Source of the DNA: DAOUBA01 sp034432855
Lineage (GTDB): Bacteria; Chloroflexota; Anaerolineae; B4-G1
Assembly (NCBI GenBank): GCA_034432855.1
Contig: DAOUBA010000246.1
Span: forward strand, 1 to 8,201
DNA length: 8,201 nt
Direction: 5' to 3'
Part shown: positions 1-7,166 of the stretch, in pieces
Numbering within the stretch: position 1 is the stretch's first letter
How the letters are laid out: each line of letters begins with the position of its first letter
Notes under the pieces: generated by a model
What the model was told of the DNA's origin: nothing
The model's input: only the letters and a program-made list of their open reading frames with translations
Database searches by the model: none
Program-made: the position numbers and the translations under genes

Positions 1-32
1 GGGGGCGTTTCAAGGACGGTGGGTTGAGTCAT
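1..32 (-). CDS. N-terminus of a leftward gene, possibly a transposase (partial)
   Basis: On the minus strand an ATG at 32 follows a GGAGG Shine-Dalgarno (38-42) with a 5-base spacer. It opens a frame running off the window edge that begins MTQPTVLETP. Ten residues are too few to identify a family. The suggestion that it is a transposase is inference from context: a promoter candidate lies directly upstream, the start codon is inside an inverted repeat, and the neighbouring GH57 gene is cut about 90 bases upstream. It could equally be the start of any unrelated gene that was joined here by rearrangement. Confidence 0.45.
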   Translation of the reverse strand, partial: MTQPTVLETP

Positions 33-61
33 TGCTGCCTCCGTGTTGGGATGCAGCAATG
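30..61 (-). repeat. 9-bp inverted repeat covering a start codon
   Basis: CATTGCTGC at 30-38 and GCAGCAATG at 53-61 are perfect inverted copies separated by 14 bases. In a minus-strand transcript the AUG of the leftward gene is the last three bases of the 3' arm, and most of the Shine-Dalgarno sits in the loop. A transcript reading in from outside would fold and hide the start. One initiated at the nearby promoter candidate, near position 52, would lack the 5' arm. IS10 and IS50 transposase genes are protected from incoming transcription in this way. Confidence 0.5.
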
Positions 62-87
62 TTACCACATCACCGCTGATCGTTAAA
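59..87 (-). promoter_or_regulatory. Candidate sigma-70-type promoter with extended -10
   Basis: On the minus strand TGGTAACAT (59-67) resembles an extended -10 (TGn plus TAACAT, 4 of 6 to TATAAT). Upstream, TTAACG (81-86) or TTTAAC (82-87) could serve as a -35 with a 16- or 17-base spacer. Transcription would start around 51-53, some 20 bases before the ATG at 32. The match is moderate; position and spacing are the main support. Confidence 0.35.
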
Positions 88-119
88 GTGCACTACGACC
101 GACCTTTTATCCGGACAGT

Positions 120-221
120 ATTGTCGCCGAAGGCTCGGACTGGTTCTGGTGGTACGGCGCGGATCAGAACTCGGGCTCCGACGAAGACTTTGACCGACAG
201 TACCGCGACACGCTCAGGCAG
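120..221 (+). pseudogene. Residual end of a GH57 catalytic region, 5'-truncated
   Basis: In the same frame as the downstream GTG-started ORF, this stretch encodes the signature that closes the catalytic region of many GH57 hydrolases: AEGSDWFWWYGADQNSG (126-176), followed by DEDFDRQYRDTLRQV. The sequence shows no ATG, GTG or TTG in frame between the upstream TAA (84-86) and GTG 222, so this part cannot be translated from a normal local start. A full enzyme would have several hundred more residues upstream, including the catalytic Glu and Asp, all absent here. I infer that the gene was cut by the rearrangement or insertion to the left. Confidence 0.75.
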
Positions 222-1670
222 GTGCTGATCACGCTGGGCGAGGAGCCGCCCGCCTGGTTGAGTGTGCCCATCATTGCCCAGTCGCCCGAGCCTGCGCAAC
301 GGGCCGCCAGCGGTCTGATCCAGCCGACCATTGACGGGGTGGCCGATGCGGGCGAGTGGGATGCTGCCGGCACCTACTCTGTGGAAGCCGGTGCCCTGGC
401 GGCCAACTTACCCCTGGAACGGCTCTATTATGGCTTTGACGCGCATACGCTCTATCTGCGCGTTGATGCGGCCTATTCCTGGGGTGCTCTCACTACCTGT
501 GGCGGCAATCCCAACTGTCGCACCACGGTCGGCATCTACCTCATGCCTCCTGGTGGCGGTGAAGCCAGCGCCTTTTCCTGCTACGGCGGCGTCGAGACGT
601 ATCTCGGTTTCGGCGCGACGCGGCTACTGGAGCACGACTTCGCCCCAAACGCCCAACTGACCGGTGCGACCTGGTCCACGTTCGATGGGGAGAGGTGGAT
701 ACCATCCGGCGATTTCCCTGTCGAGGAGCTGCGGATCGCAATAGAGGGGGCCACCCTGGAGGTGAGCATCCCGCTCGGCATGTTGGCGCCGGAGGGAGCC
801 GCGCTCGATAGCGGCGACCGCATCCTGTTGCGCCTTGTCCTCTCGCAGGGGACGATGGAGCAACAAGCGGACAGTATGCTCCTGCCGGCGAGCGGCCCTG
901 CGTTGCTGACCGTGCCCGACCTGGGGCTGACGACACCCGTGCTGGTGGTCGAGGACCCGCCGAACGACGATCATGGCCCCGGCTCGTACACTTACCCCAC
1001 CGATGCGGTCTTCCAGCCCGGCGTCTTCGACGCCACCTCATTCAGCGTGGGCTACGACGATACTTATATCGTCTTCCGGCTCACGCTGCGCGGCCCGCTG
1101 GAGAACGTCTGGAATTCGCCCAACGGCATCTCGGTACAGACGGTGGACGTTTACATTGACAAGGATGGACCAGGGGCCGGCGCGCGGCTGCTCCTCCCTG
1201 GACGCAATGCGGCTCTGACCGCCGACCACGCCTGGGACTATGCCATCTGGGTCGAAGGGTGGACGCCGGGCATCTATGTGCCAGGCGACGCGGGCCCCGT
1301 GCAGATTGACGCCGAGATGGTCGTCATCGCCGATCCCGGCCAGAGCAAGATCACCGTCAAGGTACCGCGTGCCGTCCTGGGTGATGACCCGGAGAATTGG
1401 GCGTATGCCGTCGTCGTGCTGGGGCAGGAGGGCTATCCCGCGTCGGGCGTCTGGCGCGTACGCGACGTGAACCCCCGCGCGGAGCAGTGGCGCTTTGGTG
1501 GCGGCCCCAACGACGCTAACCATACCCGCATCATAGACATGGTGTGGCCTGCGGGCATGAGCCCCTCTCAGGAGGAGATGCTATCCGCCTATGTCCCTTC
1601 CCAGGAGCCGCCGGCGAGCCTGGGGCCAGATGCATTTGTTCAACTGGAGACGTTACCGCGTGGGCCGTGA
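222..1670 (+). CDS. C-terminal remnant of a secreted GH57 amylopullulanase-like enzyme with a glucodextranase-C-like module
   Basis: The frame encodes 482 residues from GTG 222, but homology continues upstream, so this start is only the first one available in a truncated gene. Residues 1-18 finish the GH57 tail (LGEEPPAWLSVPI). Residues about 33-235 form a beta-rich region opening with TIDGVADAGEW, a pattern seen in CBM9/DOMON-like ligand-binding domains. Residues about 238-455 match the C-terminal module of glucodextranase (Glucodextran_C style): DPPNDDHGPGSYTYPTD, then VDVYIDKDG, LLLPGRNAAL, WVEGWTPG and a closing WRVRDVNPRAEQWRFGGG. In intact relatives these modules are thought to hold an extracellular alpha-glucan hydrolase at the cell surface or substrate. 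Without a catalytic domain or signal peptide it is unlikely to be exported or active. It converges with the large minus-strand gene, 12 bases separating the stops. Confidence 0.8.
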   Translation: MLITLGEEPPAWLSVPIIAQSPEPAQRAASGLIQPTIDGVADAGEWDAAGTYSVEAGALAANLPLERLYYGFDAHTLYLRVDAAYSWGALTTCGGNPNCRTTVGIYLMPPGGGEASAFSCYGGVETYLGFGATRLLEHDFAPNAQLTGATWSTFDGERWIPSGDFPVEELRIAIEGATLEVSIPLGMLAPEGAALDSGDRILLRLVLSQGTMEQQADSMLLPASGPALLTVPDLGLTTPVLVVEDPPNDDHGPGSYTYPTDAVFQPGVFDATSFSVGYDDTYIVFRLTLRGPLENVWNSPNGISVQTVDVYIDKDGPGAGARLLLPGRNAALTADHAWDYAIWVEGWTPGIYVPGDAGPVQIDAEMVVIADPGQSKITVKVPRAVLGDDPENWAYAVVVLGQEGYPASGVWRVRDVNPRAEQWRFGGGPNDANHTRIIDMVWPAGMSPSQEEMLSAYVPSQEPPASLGPDAFVQLETLPRGP

Positions 1671-1675
1671 GCATC

Positions 1676-1696
1676 ATGGGGCTCATCCCTCCCCAT
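1676..1696. terminator. Weak stem-loop between convergent genes
   Basis: ATGGGG at 1676-1681 and CCCCAT at 1691-1696 can pair over a 9-base loop that contains the stop codon of the minus-strand gene. It sits exactly where the two convergent genes end, so it could act as a bidirectional terminator. The stem is only 6 bp and neither side has a clear T-run. Confidence 0.22.
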
Positions 1697-4600
1697 ACAC
1701 TCCTATCTCGACATAGTACCACGTGTCGCCCTGCCGTGCGTAGAAGGAGACCATATCGGCGCAGGTTGTCACGTTGAATATCGCCGGCTCACAACAGCGG
1801 TCGTGGATGACTTCGTCGTAGGAGATGTCCGACAATGTCTGGCCATCGTAGGAGACGTAGATGCGCCCGTCCTGTTCGTAGAAGTAGAATGGCCGGCCAT
1901 GGAGAACTGTCCAATTGAAGATTTTGTCGTAGCCCAGTTGTTCGTTGAGGCTTACGCCGTTGACGATGACCTGGTCGTGGGCTTCCAATATCCACTGCCC
2001 CCGCCATTCCTGCAGCACGGGGTTGAACGAGGGGGCGAGGTCTGTGGAGAGTGTGTGCGTGTAGACCGGGATGCCGTCTTGCAGCACGGTGAACGAAAAC
2101 AGGTTCCCTGATTCGTTGACCGCCGGCCCAGGCCCGATGGTGAAGGTGTGACCGTTGACGGTCAGCGGTGGGCAGTCGGAACCCAGAAAGTCTGCCGCCG
2201 CGCAACGGGAGACCGGCTTGCGCCACGCCGCCCGACGCGATTTCATCCCGGACAGCGCATATTGCCCGAACTCCATGTGGTCAGGCGTATCCACGGCGGC
2301 GGAGACGAGTGGGTATTCCTCGATGGTCAGCCTGCCAACTTGCATCGTCGTCGCTTCACCATACGGGAGGTAGATGCGCGGGTCCACCGGGCGCTCCTGA
2401 TGGCGTAACTCGAAGTGTAGGTGAGGGCCGGTGGCGTAACCGGTACTACCGGCCTGCCCGATGGTGTCCCCTTGCCGGACTGTTTGGCCCATAACGGCGG
2501 TGATTTTCGAGAGATGCGCGTAGTAGGAACTCCAGCCCTGGGCATGTTCGACGATAACCAGGTACCCATACCCGCTGCTGAATTCCGCCAATCTCACCAT
2601 CCCGTCCGCCACTGCCATCACCGGTTCGCCCTCGGCGGCGACGAGATCGAGCCCCTGGTGGCCAGGATTGCGCGGATCGTGGAAGGTGAGGCCGGCAATC
2701 TCGTGCCGCGCGGTGGGCCATTGGAACGGTGGATGGGCTGCGCCCTGGGCCGGGTCCGTCATGCTGGCGCGCGGAGGTTGGCCGGTATCCGAGGGGGGTG
2801 CGGCGAACCAGACGGCGGCAAAGGAGTAACGGCCTACGCCGACGGAATCCGACTCGACGCGCAGCCGGTATGTCCCTTCGCTTGGCAGAGCGGACAGGTA
2901 GATAAAGGGCGGCTGGAGTGCGTTGCCGCTCTCGCGCGCCAATTCGTTCCCATCGGGATCGTACAGTGAGAATGTGATGGTGGCGTCGGAGGCAGAGCCG
3001 GCACCGGGGTGCAGCCATGCCTCGATTGTGAGAGAGCGCCCCGGGTGCCCGTCGAATTGCCAATCGTCCATGCCGTTGGCCCCCAGCGTCCCCTCTACGG
3101 GCTCGCCGGATGTGGGCCACATTTCGGGGATGGAGATGGTGTGCGCTCCCCCAACGTTTGTGAGTTGTCGGATGATCACGCGGACGGCGGCAAGCGTGTT
3201 GGGGGTGGCGGCCTCTGTGCTTCGAAAGCCCGTCACTTCCAGGGTCATCCCCGGCGCAATGTCCCAGAACTTCGCCGGGCTCCCGTCGGCGTAGCGCACG
3301 ATGGTGCCGTCCAGCCAGGGGATGGACCAGGTTGTGCCGTTGGCATCCTGCAAGGTGACGACCTGCGCGCTGGCGGCGTTGTTCACCACCGTTCCGGTCA
3401 CCGTGATGGCCTCTCCGGTAGTGGGTATGGCGACCCAGGGGGGTGTCTTGGGGAGATGGTCAATCTCATGCCCGGCGGTGTCCACAAAGCGCACGGTAAC
3501 GGAGACCAGAGTGTCTTTGGGTAGCGGCGTGCCCTGTTCCGCTTGGGTGACCTGAGGCCCCGGGAGTCGGATCGCCTGGTAACCGGCGGTGGTCGGCTCG
3601 ACGGTGATGGTGTATACGTCGCCCTGCCGCTGGGCGGCAAGGACGCGATGGAGGAGCACCCACAGTTCAATCTCCTGGCCTGTGGGGAGGTTCCGGGTGT
3701 CCGTCTCGCAGAGTCCCGTGACGTCCTCATTCCCTGCCGTCCATAGCCCCAGTTCGGGCCAGGAGTCGAACATCTCGCTGTTGCCGCCGGAGTAACGGTA
3801 GAAGGACTGCTGAAAGTTCCACCAGAGCATCTCGCGGGGGATCTCTCGGCGGCGCGGGGTATCCCACACCTGGGCGGCCTGCTCCGCCTCGTCTGGGCGG
3901 GTCCAGGTCTCGGAAGCGCGACAGACGGTGAAGGGGATCGTCTGCTCGATGGGAGAGGGCTCAGGGGTAACGGCTTTCTCGATGTATTCTCCGACGACGG
4001 CCTGGACGTAGGCGGCGAAGCGGATCGTGCCGTCGGCGCTGTGGCCGTAAAAGACCCATACCGGTTGCACGATGGTCGTCTGGGGTTTTTGCGAGGGCAG
4101 TGGTACCCCTTCTCTGGAAAAGACCACTTCCGGCTGCGGGTCGTAGTAGTAAGCCAGTTCGACGCGCTCTACGATGAACGTACCCCCCAGCCTGCCGGGG
4201 GCTATCTGTGCCGTCTCGTCCACTACGTGGGGGCCGGCGTCCACCGGGAATTGGTCGGCGCTGGTCGCGGCTACGGTCTCTGGACCGGCCTGGCTGCTGA
4301 CGAGGCTCAGCACCGGCAGCCCGGCGTAGGTGTGTGCGGGATGCACCACACCGGCCACAAAGACCTGCGCCACGTCCAGAAGGGGATCATTTCCGGGAAC
4401 CCAATAGCCTTCCGTCTCCAGCGACTGCTCCAGAACATAGCGCTGTCCCGTCTCGTGGTCGGTAAAGACGGCGACCTCGTGTCCCTCCAGCGTCTCCAGG
4501 TCTATGTGGCCGAGAAAGCCCTGGATCTGTTCCTGAGGCCAGAGCTGCTCGAAGCGTTCTACCTGAATGGCCCGCCCGTATGGGGGTTCGCCGTGGACGA

Positions 4601-6533
4601 TGTTGCCCCAGACCCGCACGTGCAGCCGGTTGTGCTGGGCGAGTTCTTCCAGCAGTTCCTGTGGACCGACGAGCGGGTAGGGTGGCTCTGCCCAGTTCTT
4701 GTCGGACAGATAGGCTTCCACGCGCCGGGCCTCGCCGTTCACGTAGATGGTGGCGTTGAGCACGCCGGTGATCTCAACATGCTGGCCGAAGGGTACGGGT
4801 GTGGCAGTGGGAGATGGCGTGTGCTCCGGTGTCGGCGGCCTGGGGATGACGAGTACCTGGCCCACCGCAATTTCATCGAGACCGATGCCGTTGGCGGCCA
4901 GCAGCGCGTCCACGGTGATGCCGTATTGACCGGCAATGCTCGTGAGCGTCTCTCCCTCGCGCACAATGTGGGTGGATGGAGGGGGAGTAGGAGATAGAGA
5001 CTCGCTTTCTTCTACTACCACACTCACCACACTGACGGAACGGCTGGTGACAGGGGGTGTTTCGGAGAGGGGCGGCGAATAGATCTGCCACCAGTTCACG
5101 TCGTCTCCTTCGACGGGCCATTCGTCGGCACAAACGTCAATCCGCTCACCGTCGGCCAACTCTTGCGGCGCATTGGGCAACCGGTATCGTTCGCCTGCAT
5201 CGGTGATCAGCCAGGTATCGTCTCCATCGCGGGTGAACGCCCCGGCGCGGCACGGGGCGCCTGACTCGACGTTGGCGGTGGGGATGGTCTCCCAATCGCC
5301 CAGTTCGACCTGCCAGCGCCGGACGTTGATCTGGGTGGCGATCGTTCCTCGTATTCTCACCTCTTCATAGCCCGCATGGCTCAACTCTGCTACGCGAGGA
5401 CCGACCAGCTCGTAGACCATCCCGTTATGGGCATTCAGGGAGGCGCGGACCTCACTCCCCGTCTCGGCCACCAGGATTTGCAGCCAGCCGGTGGCGGTGA
5501 CGGGTTGACCGATGAGATGCGCAGGCGGCTGTGGCCGGTAGGAGCGTATGCCGTTCGTGGGCGTCGGCTGGTCCATGTCCAGGCGGAAAGGGCTGGTGGC
5601 CTGTTGCCCGGTGCTGATTTCCGCGTAGGCCTGGCTGGCCGGGCGGATGGGGTACGAACGGCCACGCGCGAAGGTGAGGGGATTGAGCGTGGCATAGATG
5701 ACTTCCCCGGCCGAATTGACGGCGACGTGCATCCCGGCCTGGGTCCCGACCAGCGGACGACCCTCCAGCAGGGGTACGATGCGGATCGTCCGGATCGGGC
5801 TCTCTGCCCGCAGATTTTCCGGCTCTTCAGCCCGGTAATGATCGGGTAGCAAGCCGTGCGCTTTCAGGAAGGCGACGGCGGCATCGCGCGCGATCTCGAA
5901 CGAGGGGGGTGGGCCTTCGTCGGTAACGGCGTTTTCGTTGCTGTAGTCTATGCTGCCCATCGGGACAAAACGGTAGAAGGTCAGCCGCTGACCATCATCG
6001 CCCAGGACGATGATTGCCTCCGGCTCGCGCGGGTCGCGATACACCCTGGGATTGGTCAGGCCAAAATCGAGGGCCCATGCGATGGCCTCCTCCGGTGTGG
6101 CGGGGATCGGCGCAGCGGCGGCGATGTAGGTGGAGATTTCGGCGGGCACTCTGGGCAGGTCGGCTTCCAGCCTCAGGGTAGCGCCGGCCAGCAAGCCCTG
6201 GCCAGATTCGGAGCCGGCGGCGTATGCCAGGCGGGGCAAGGGCGGCAGTTCCCGGTCGCCGAACCGGTGGGGAAGCATCAGCGTCAGCGACGCTACGATG
6301 GCAACGGCTACGCCGATCCACAGGAAGCGGCGGATAGGGATGTGTCGGGTGACCGGTGCCCCGGCCTGGTACCGAAGACGCAGGTGGGTGGCGAGTCTGG
6401 CGACGAATTCAGGGCGGGGTTCGATGCGGGCAGCACTCCGGCGCAGCGCCTCGACAATGGCGGCATCAGATTCATCCGAAGGTCGCTCAGCGCAAAGGTC
6501 GAGTGGGTCATAGGAACTATGTTTCGCTTTCAT
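1683..6533 (-). CDS. Giant membrane-anchored LysM/M23 peptidase protein, putative anti-sigma partner of the adjacent ECF sigma factor
   Basis: This 1616-residue protein starts at ATG 6533 after a strong AAGGAGG. Residues 1-68 are charged and predicted cytoplasmic. One hydrophobic helix spans about 70-88 (FLWIGVAVAIVASLTLMLP), leaving about 1530 residues outside. Residues about 100-310 resemble YycH/YycI or PepSY-like exported regulatory domains (inference). OB-like strands appear around 391-487, 584-750 and 1040-1124. A LysM domain occupies 522-564 (HIVREGETLTSIAGQYGI), flanked by Pro/Thr linkers at 512-520 and 564-583. A PPC-like beta domain lies at about 1145-1243. The M23 (LytM) domain spans about 1270-1390 with metal ligands H1292 and D1296 (HQGLD) and H1373 (HLH), plus catalytic H1340 (YYAH), so it should be an active peptidoglycan endopeptidase. 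Residues about 1440-1616 are an unrecognised Cys- and aromatic-rich domain. The N-terminus lacks the HxxxCxxC of zinc anti-sigma factors, but the 17-base overlap with an ECF sigma gene suggests an anti-sigma role. No frameshift is seen. Confidence 0.88.
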   Translation of the reverse strand: MKAKHSSYDPLDLCAERPSDESDAAIVEALRRSAARIEPRPEFVARLATHLRLRYQAGAPVTRHIPIRRFLWIGVAVAIVASLTLMLPHRFGDRELPPLPRLAYAAGSESGQGLLAGATLRLEADLPRVPAEISTYIAAAAPIPATPEEAIAWALDFGLTNPRVYRDPREPEAIIVLGDDGQRLTFYRFVPMGSIDYSNENAVTDEGPPPSFEIARDAAVAFLKAHGLLPDHYRAEEPENLRAESPIRTIRIVPLLEGRPLVGTQAGMHVAVNSAGEVIYATLNPLTFARGRSYPIRPASQAYAEISTGQQATSPFRLDMDQPTPTNGIRSYRPQPPAHLIGQPVTATGWLQILVAETGSEVRASLNAHNGMVYELVGPRVAELSHAGYEEVRIRGTIATQINVRRWQVELGDWETIPTANVESGAPCRAGAFTRDGDDTWLITDAGERYRLPNAPQELADGERIDVCADEWPVEGDDVNWWQIYSPPLSETPPVTSRSVSVVSVVVEESESLSPTPPPSTHIVREGETLTSIAGQYGITVDALLAANGIGLDEIAVGQVLVIPRPPTPEHTPSPTATPVPFGQHVEITGVLNATIYVNGEARRVEAYLSDKNWAEPPYPLVGPQELLEELAQHNRLHVRVWGNIVHGEPPYGRAIQVERFEQLWPQEQIQGFLGHIDLETLEGHEVAVFTDHETGQRYVLEQSLETEGYWVPGNDPLLDVAQVFVAGVVHPAHTYAGLPVLSLVSSQAGPETVAATSADQFPVDAGPHVVDETAQIAPGRLGGTFIVERVELAYYYDPQPEVVFSREGVPLPSQKPQTTIVQPVWVFYGHSADGTIRFAAYVQAVVGEYIEKAVTPEPSPIEQTIPFTVCRASETWTRPDEAEQAAQVWDTPRRREIPREMLWWNFQQSFYRYSGGNSEMFDSWPELGLWTAGNEDVTGLCETDTRNLPTGQEIELWVLLHRVLAAQRQGDVYTITVEPTTAGYQAIRLPGPQVTQAEQGTPLPKDTLVSVTVRFVDTAGHEIDHLPKTPPWVAIPTTGEAITVTGTVVNNAASAQVVTLQDANGTTWSIPWLDGTIVRYADGSPAKFWDIAPGMTLEVTGFRSTEAATPNTLAAVRVIIRQLTNVGGAHTISIPEMWPTSGEPVEGTLGANGMDDWQFDGHPGRSLTIEAWLHPGAGSASDATITFSLYDPDGNELARESGNALQPPFIYLSALPSEGTYRLRVESDSVGVGRYSFAAVWFAAPPSDTGQPPRASMTDPAQGAAHPPFQWPTARHEIAGLTFHDPRNPGHQGLDLVAAEGEPVMAVADGMVRLAEFSSGYGYLVIVEHAQGWSSYYAHLSKITAVMGQTVRQGDTIGQAGSTGYATGPHLHFELRHQERPVDPRIYLPYGEATTMQVGRLTIEEYPLVSAAVDTPDHMEFGQYALSGMKSRRAAWRKPVSRCAAADFLGSDCPPLTVNGHTFTIGPGPAVNESGNLFSFTVLQDGIPVYTHTLSTDLAPSFNPVLQEWRGQWILEAHDQVIVNGVSLNEQLGYDKIFNWTVLHGRPFYFYEQDGRIYVSYDGQTLSDISYDEVIHDRCCEPAIFNVTTCADMVSFYARQGDTWYYVEIGVYGEG

Positions 6534-7077
6534 CCAGGCACCTCCTTCTCAGGTCGGCGACGGCGCGTGAGATCAGGACTTTGACCGCATCCTCCCGGCG
6601 GTGCATCACGGTGGCGATTTCGCGGATGCTCAACCCGCCCCAGAAGCGTAACTGCAATACCTCACGCCGATCGGGGCTGAGGTGAGGCAGGGTGCGTTGG
6701 ACGCAATCCAGCACGCTGTTGTGATAGACCCTCTGCTCCGCGTCTGGCGCGGATGGGTCGGGCTGTGTAGCGGCGGCTTCCAGCGGTTCACCGGGGTTGG
6801 CATAGTGGCGACGGTGATAGTCGGCGCACTTGCGACGGGCGATGCCGAAGAGCCAGGCAGCGAACGAGCCGTGTCCGCGGTAGCCCTTCAGTCCTTCCAG
6901 TGCCGCCAGAAACGTCTGCGCCGTGAGGTCCTCGGCCTCGCTCCGCATTCCGGCGTGGGTATAGCAGTAGCGGTAGACGGCGGTGACGTAGCGGCGATAG
7001 AGTGCGTCGAACGCATCGGGATCGTCCCGTGCAGCCCTGGCCAACGCAACGTCGTCCGATTGGGAATTGGCGTTCAA
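6517..7077 (-). CDS. ECF-family RNA polymerase sigma factor
   Basis: Translation from TTG 7077 gives 186 residues, a usual length for an extracytoplasmic-function sigma factor. Region 2 spans about 18-90: DAFDALYRRYVTAVYRY, the AEDLTAQTF core-binding motif (48-56), then SFAAWLFGIARRKCADYHRR for -10 recognition. Region 4 spans about 127-180, with a helix-turn-helix LSIREIATVMHRREDAVKVL that recognises the -35. The TTG was chosen because AAGGAG sits 7 bases upstream and sigma homology begins directly after it. The frame stays open upstream to 7596, so automatic calling may extend the protein to 342 residues by adding the tail of a solute-binding protein remnant, which is not credible. Its stop lies 17 bases inside the next gene, so the two are co-transcribed and probably coupled. 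Its activity is presumably restrained by the membrane protein encoded downstream. Confidence 0.9.
   Translation of the reverse strand: MNANSQSDDVALARAARDDPDAFDALYRRYVTAVYRYCYTHAGMRSEAEDLTAQTFLAALEGLKGYRGHGSFAAWLFGIARRKCADYHRRHYANPGEPLEAAATQPDPSAPDAEQRVYHNSVLDCVQRTLPHLSPDRREVLQLRFWGGLSIREIATVMHRREDAVKVLISRAVADLRRRCLDESET
6541..6547 (-). promoter_or_regulatory. Strong ribosome binding site of the giant M23 gene
   Basis: AAGGAGG on the minus strand lies 7 bases before ATG 6533, inside the end of the sigma factor gene. It fixes the start and supports independent or coupled translation of the overlapping second gene. Confidence 0.8.
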
Positions 7078-7084
7078 TTTTTTT

Positions 7085-7090
7085 CTCCTT
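7085..7090 (-). promoter_or_regulatory. Ribosome binding site selecting the TTG start of the sigma factor
   Basis: AAGGAG on the minus strand is followed by a 7-base A-run and then TTG at 7077. No ATG or GTG in the sigma frame lies at a workable distance, so this site decides the start. Confidence 0.75.
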
Positions 7091-7110
7091 CGGCGCCGAT
7101 CGGAGTCACC

Positions 7111-7141
7111 ATGTATGTCGCCTGGATGGGGAAAAGGTAAC
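7111..7141 (-). promoter_or_regulatory. Candidate ECF-type, possibly autoregulated promoter
   Basis: Upstream of the sigma gene the minus strand reads GTTACC (7136-7141), a 15-base spacer, then CGACATACAT (7111-7120). The layout fits ECF promoters: an AAC- or TAC-type -35 element, a 15-17 base gap and a CG-led -10. Transcription would begin near 7104, giving a leader of about 27 bases before TTG 7077. ECF factors frequently transcribe their own operon, so this may be the sigma factor's own target. No second copy was found in the window to compare. Confidence 0.4.
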
Positions 7142-7166
7142 ACCTGCCTGCAGAGCGTCGGAATCG

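Larger units (their letters stand above)
1..119 (-). mobile_element. Possible end of an insertion sequence interrupting the GH57 gene
   Basis: GH57 coding similarity begins abruptly at about 120-126. In the same frame a TAA at 84-86 and unrelated residues precede it. The 119 bases to the left are AT-richer than the gene body. They hold a leftward promoter candidate, an inverted repeat over the start codon and a gene start, which is how one end of an insertion sequence is commonly organised. Read on the minus strand, the putative outer end would begin near TACTGTCCGGATAAAAGG. The other end, the transposase body and any target duplication lie outside the window, so neither element nor family can be confirmed. 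Confidence 0.35.

Noticed and set aside
43..228. 61-codon plus-strand open frame near the left edge
   Set aside because: It crosses the GH57 breakpoint in a different frame and has no family features.
541..1523. Minus-strand open frames of 116-166 codons
   Set aside because: They lie opposite the GH57 remnant, which has clear domain content in the plus frame.
2421..3120. Overlapping open frames on both strands of 182 and 224 codons
   Set aside because: Shadows of the M23 and PPC region, with Arg-rich, low-quality translations.
4041..4997. 318-codon plus-strand open frame
   Set aside because: It lies wholly opposite the LysM-containing part of the giant gene, has no recognisable domain and reflects the GC-rich codon pattern of the other strand.
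5856..6584. 242-codon plus-strand open frame
   Set aside because: Antisense to the N-terminal part of the giant gene; Gly/Arg-rich translation with no family features.
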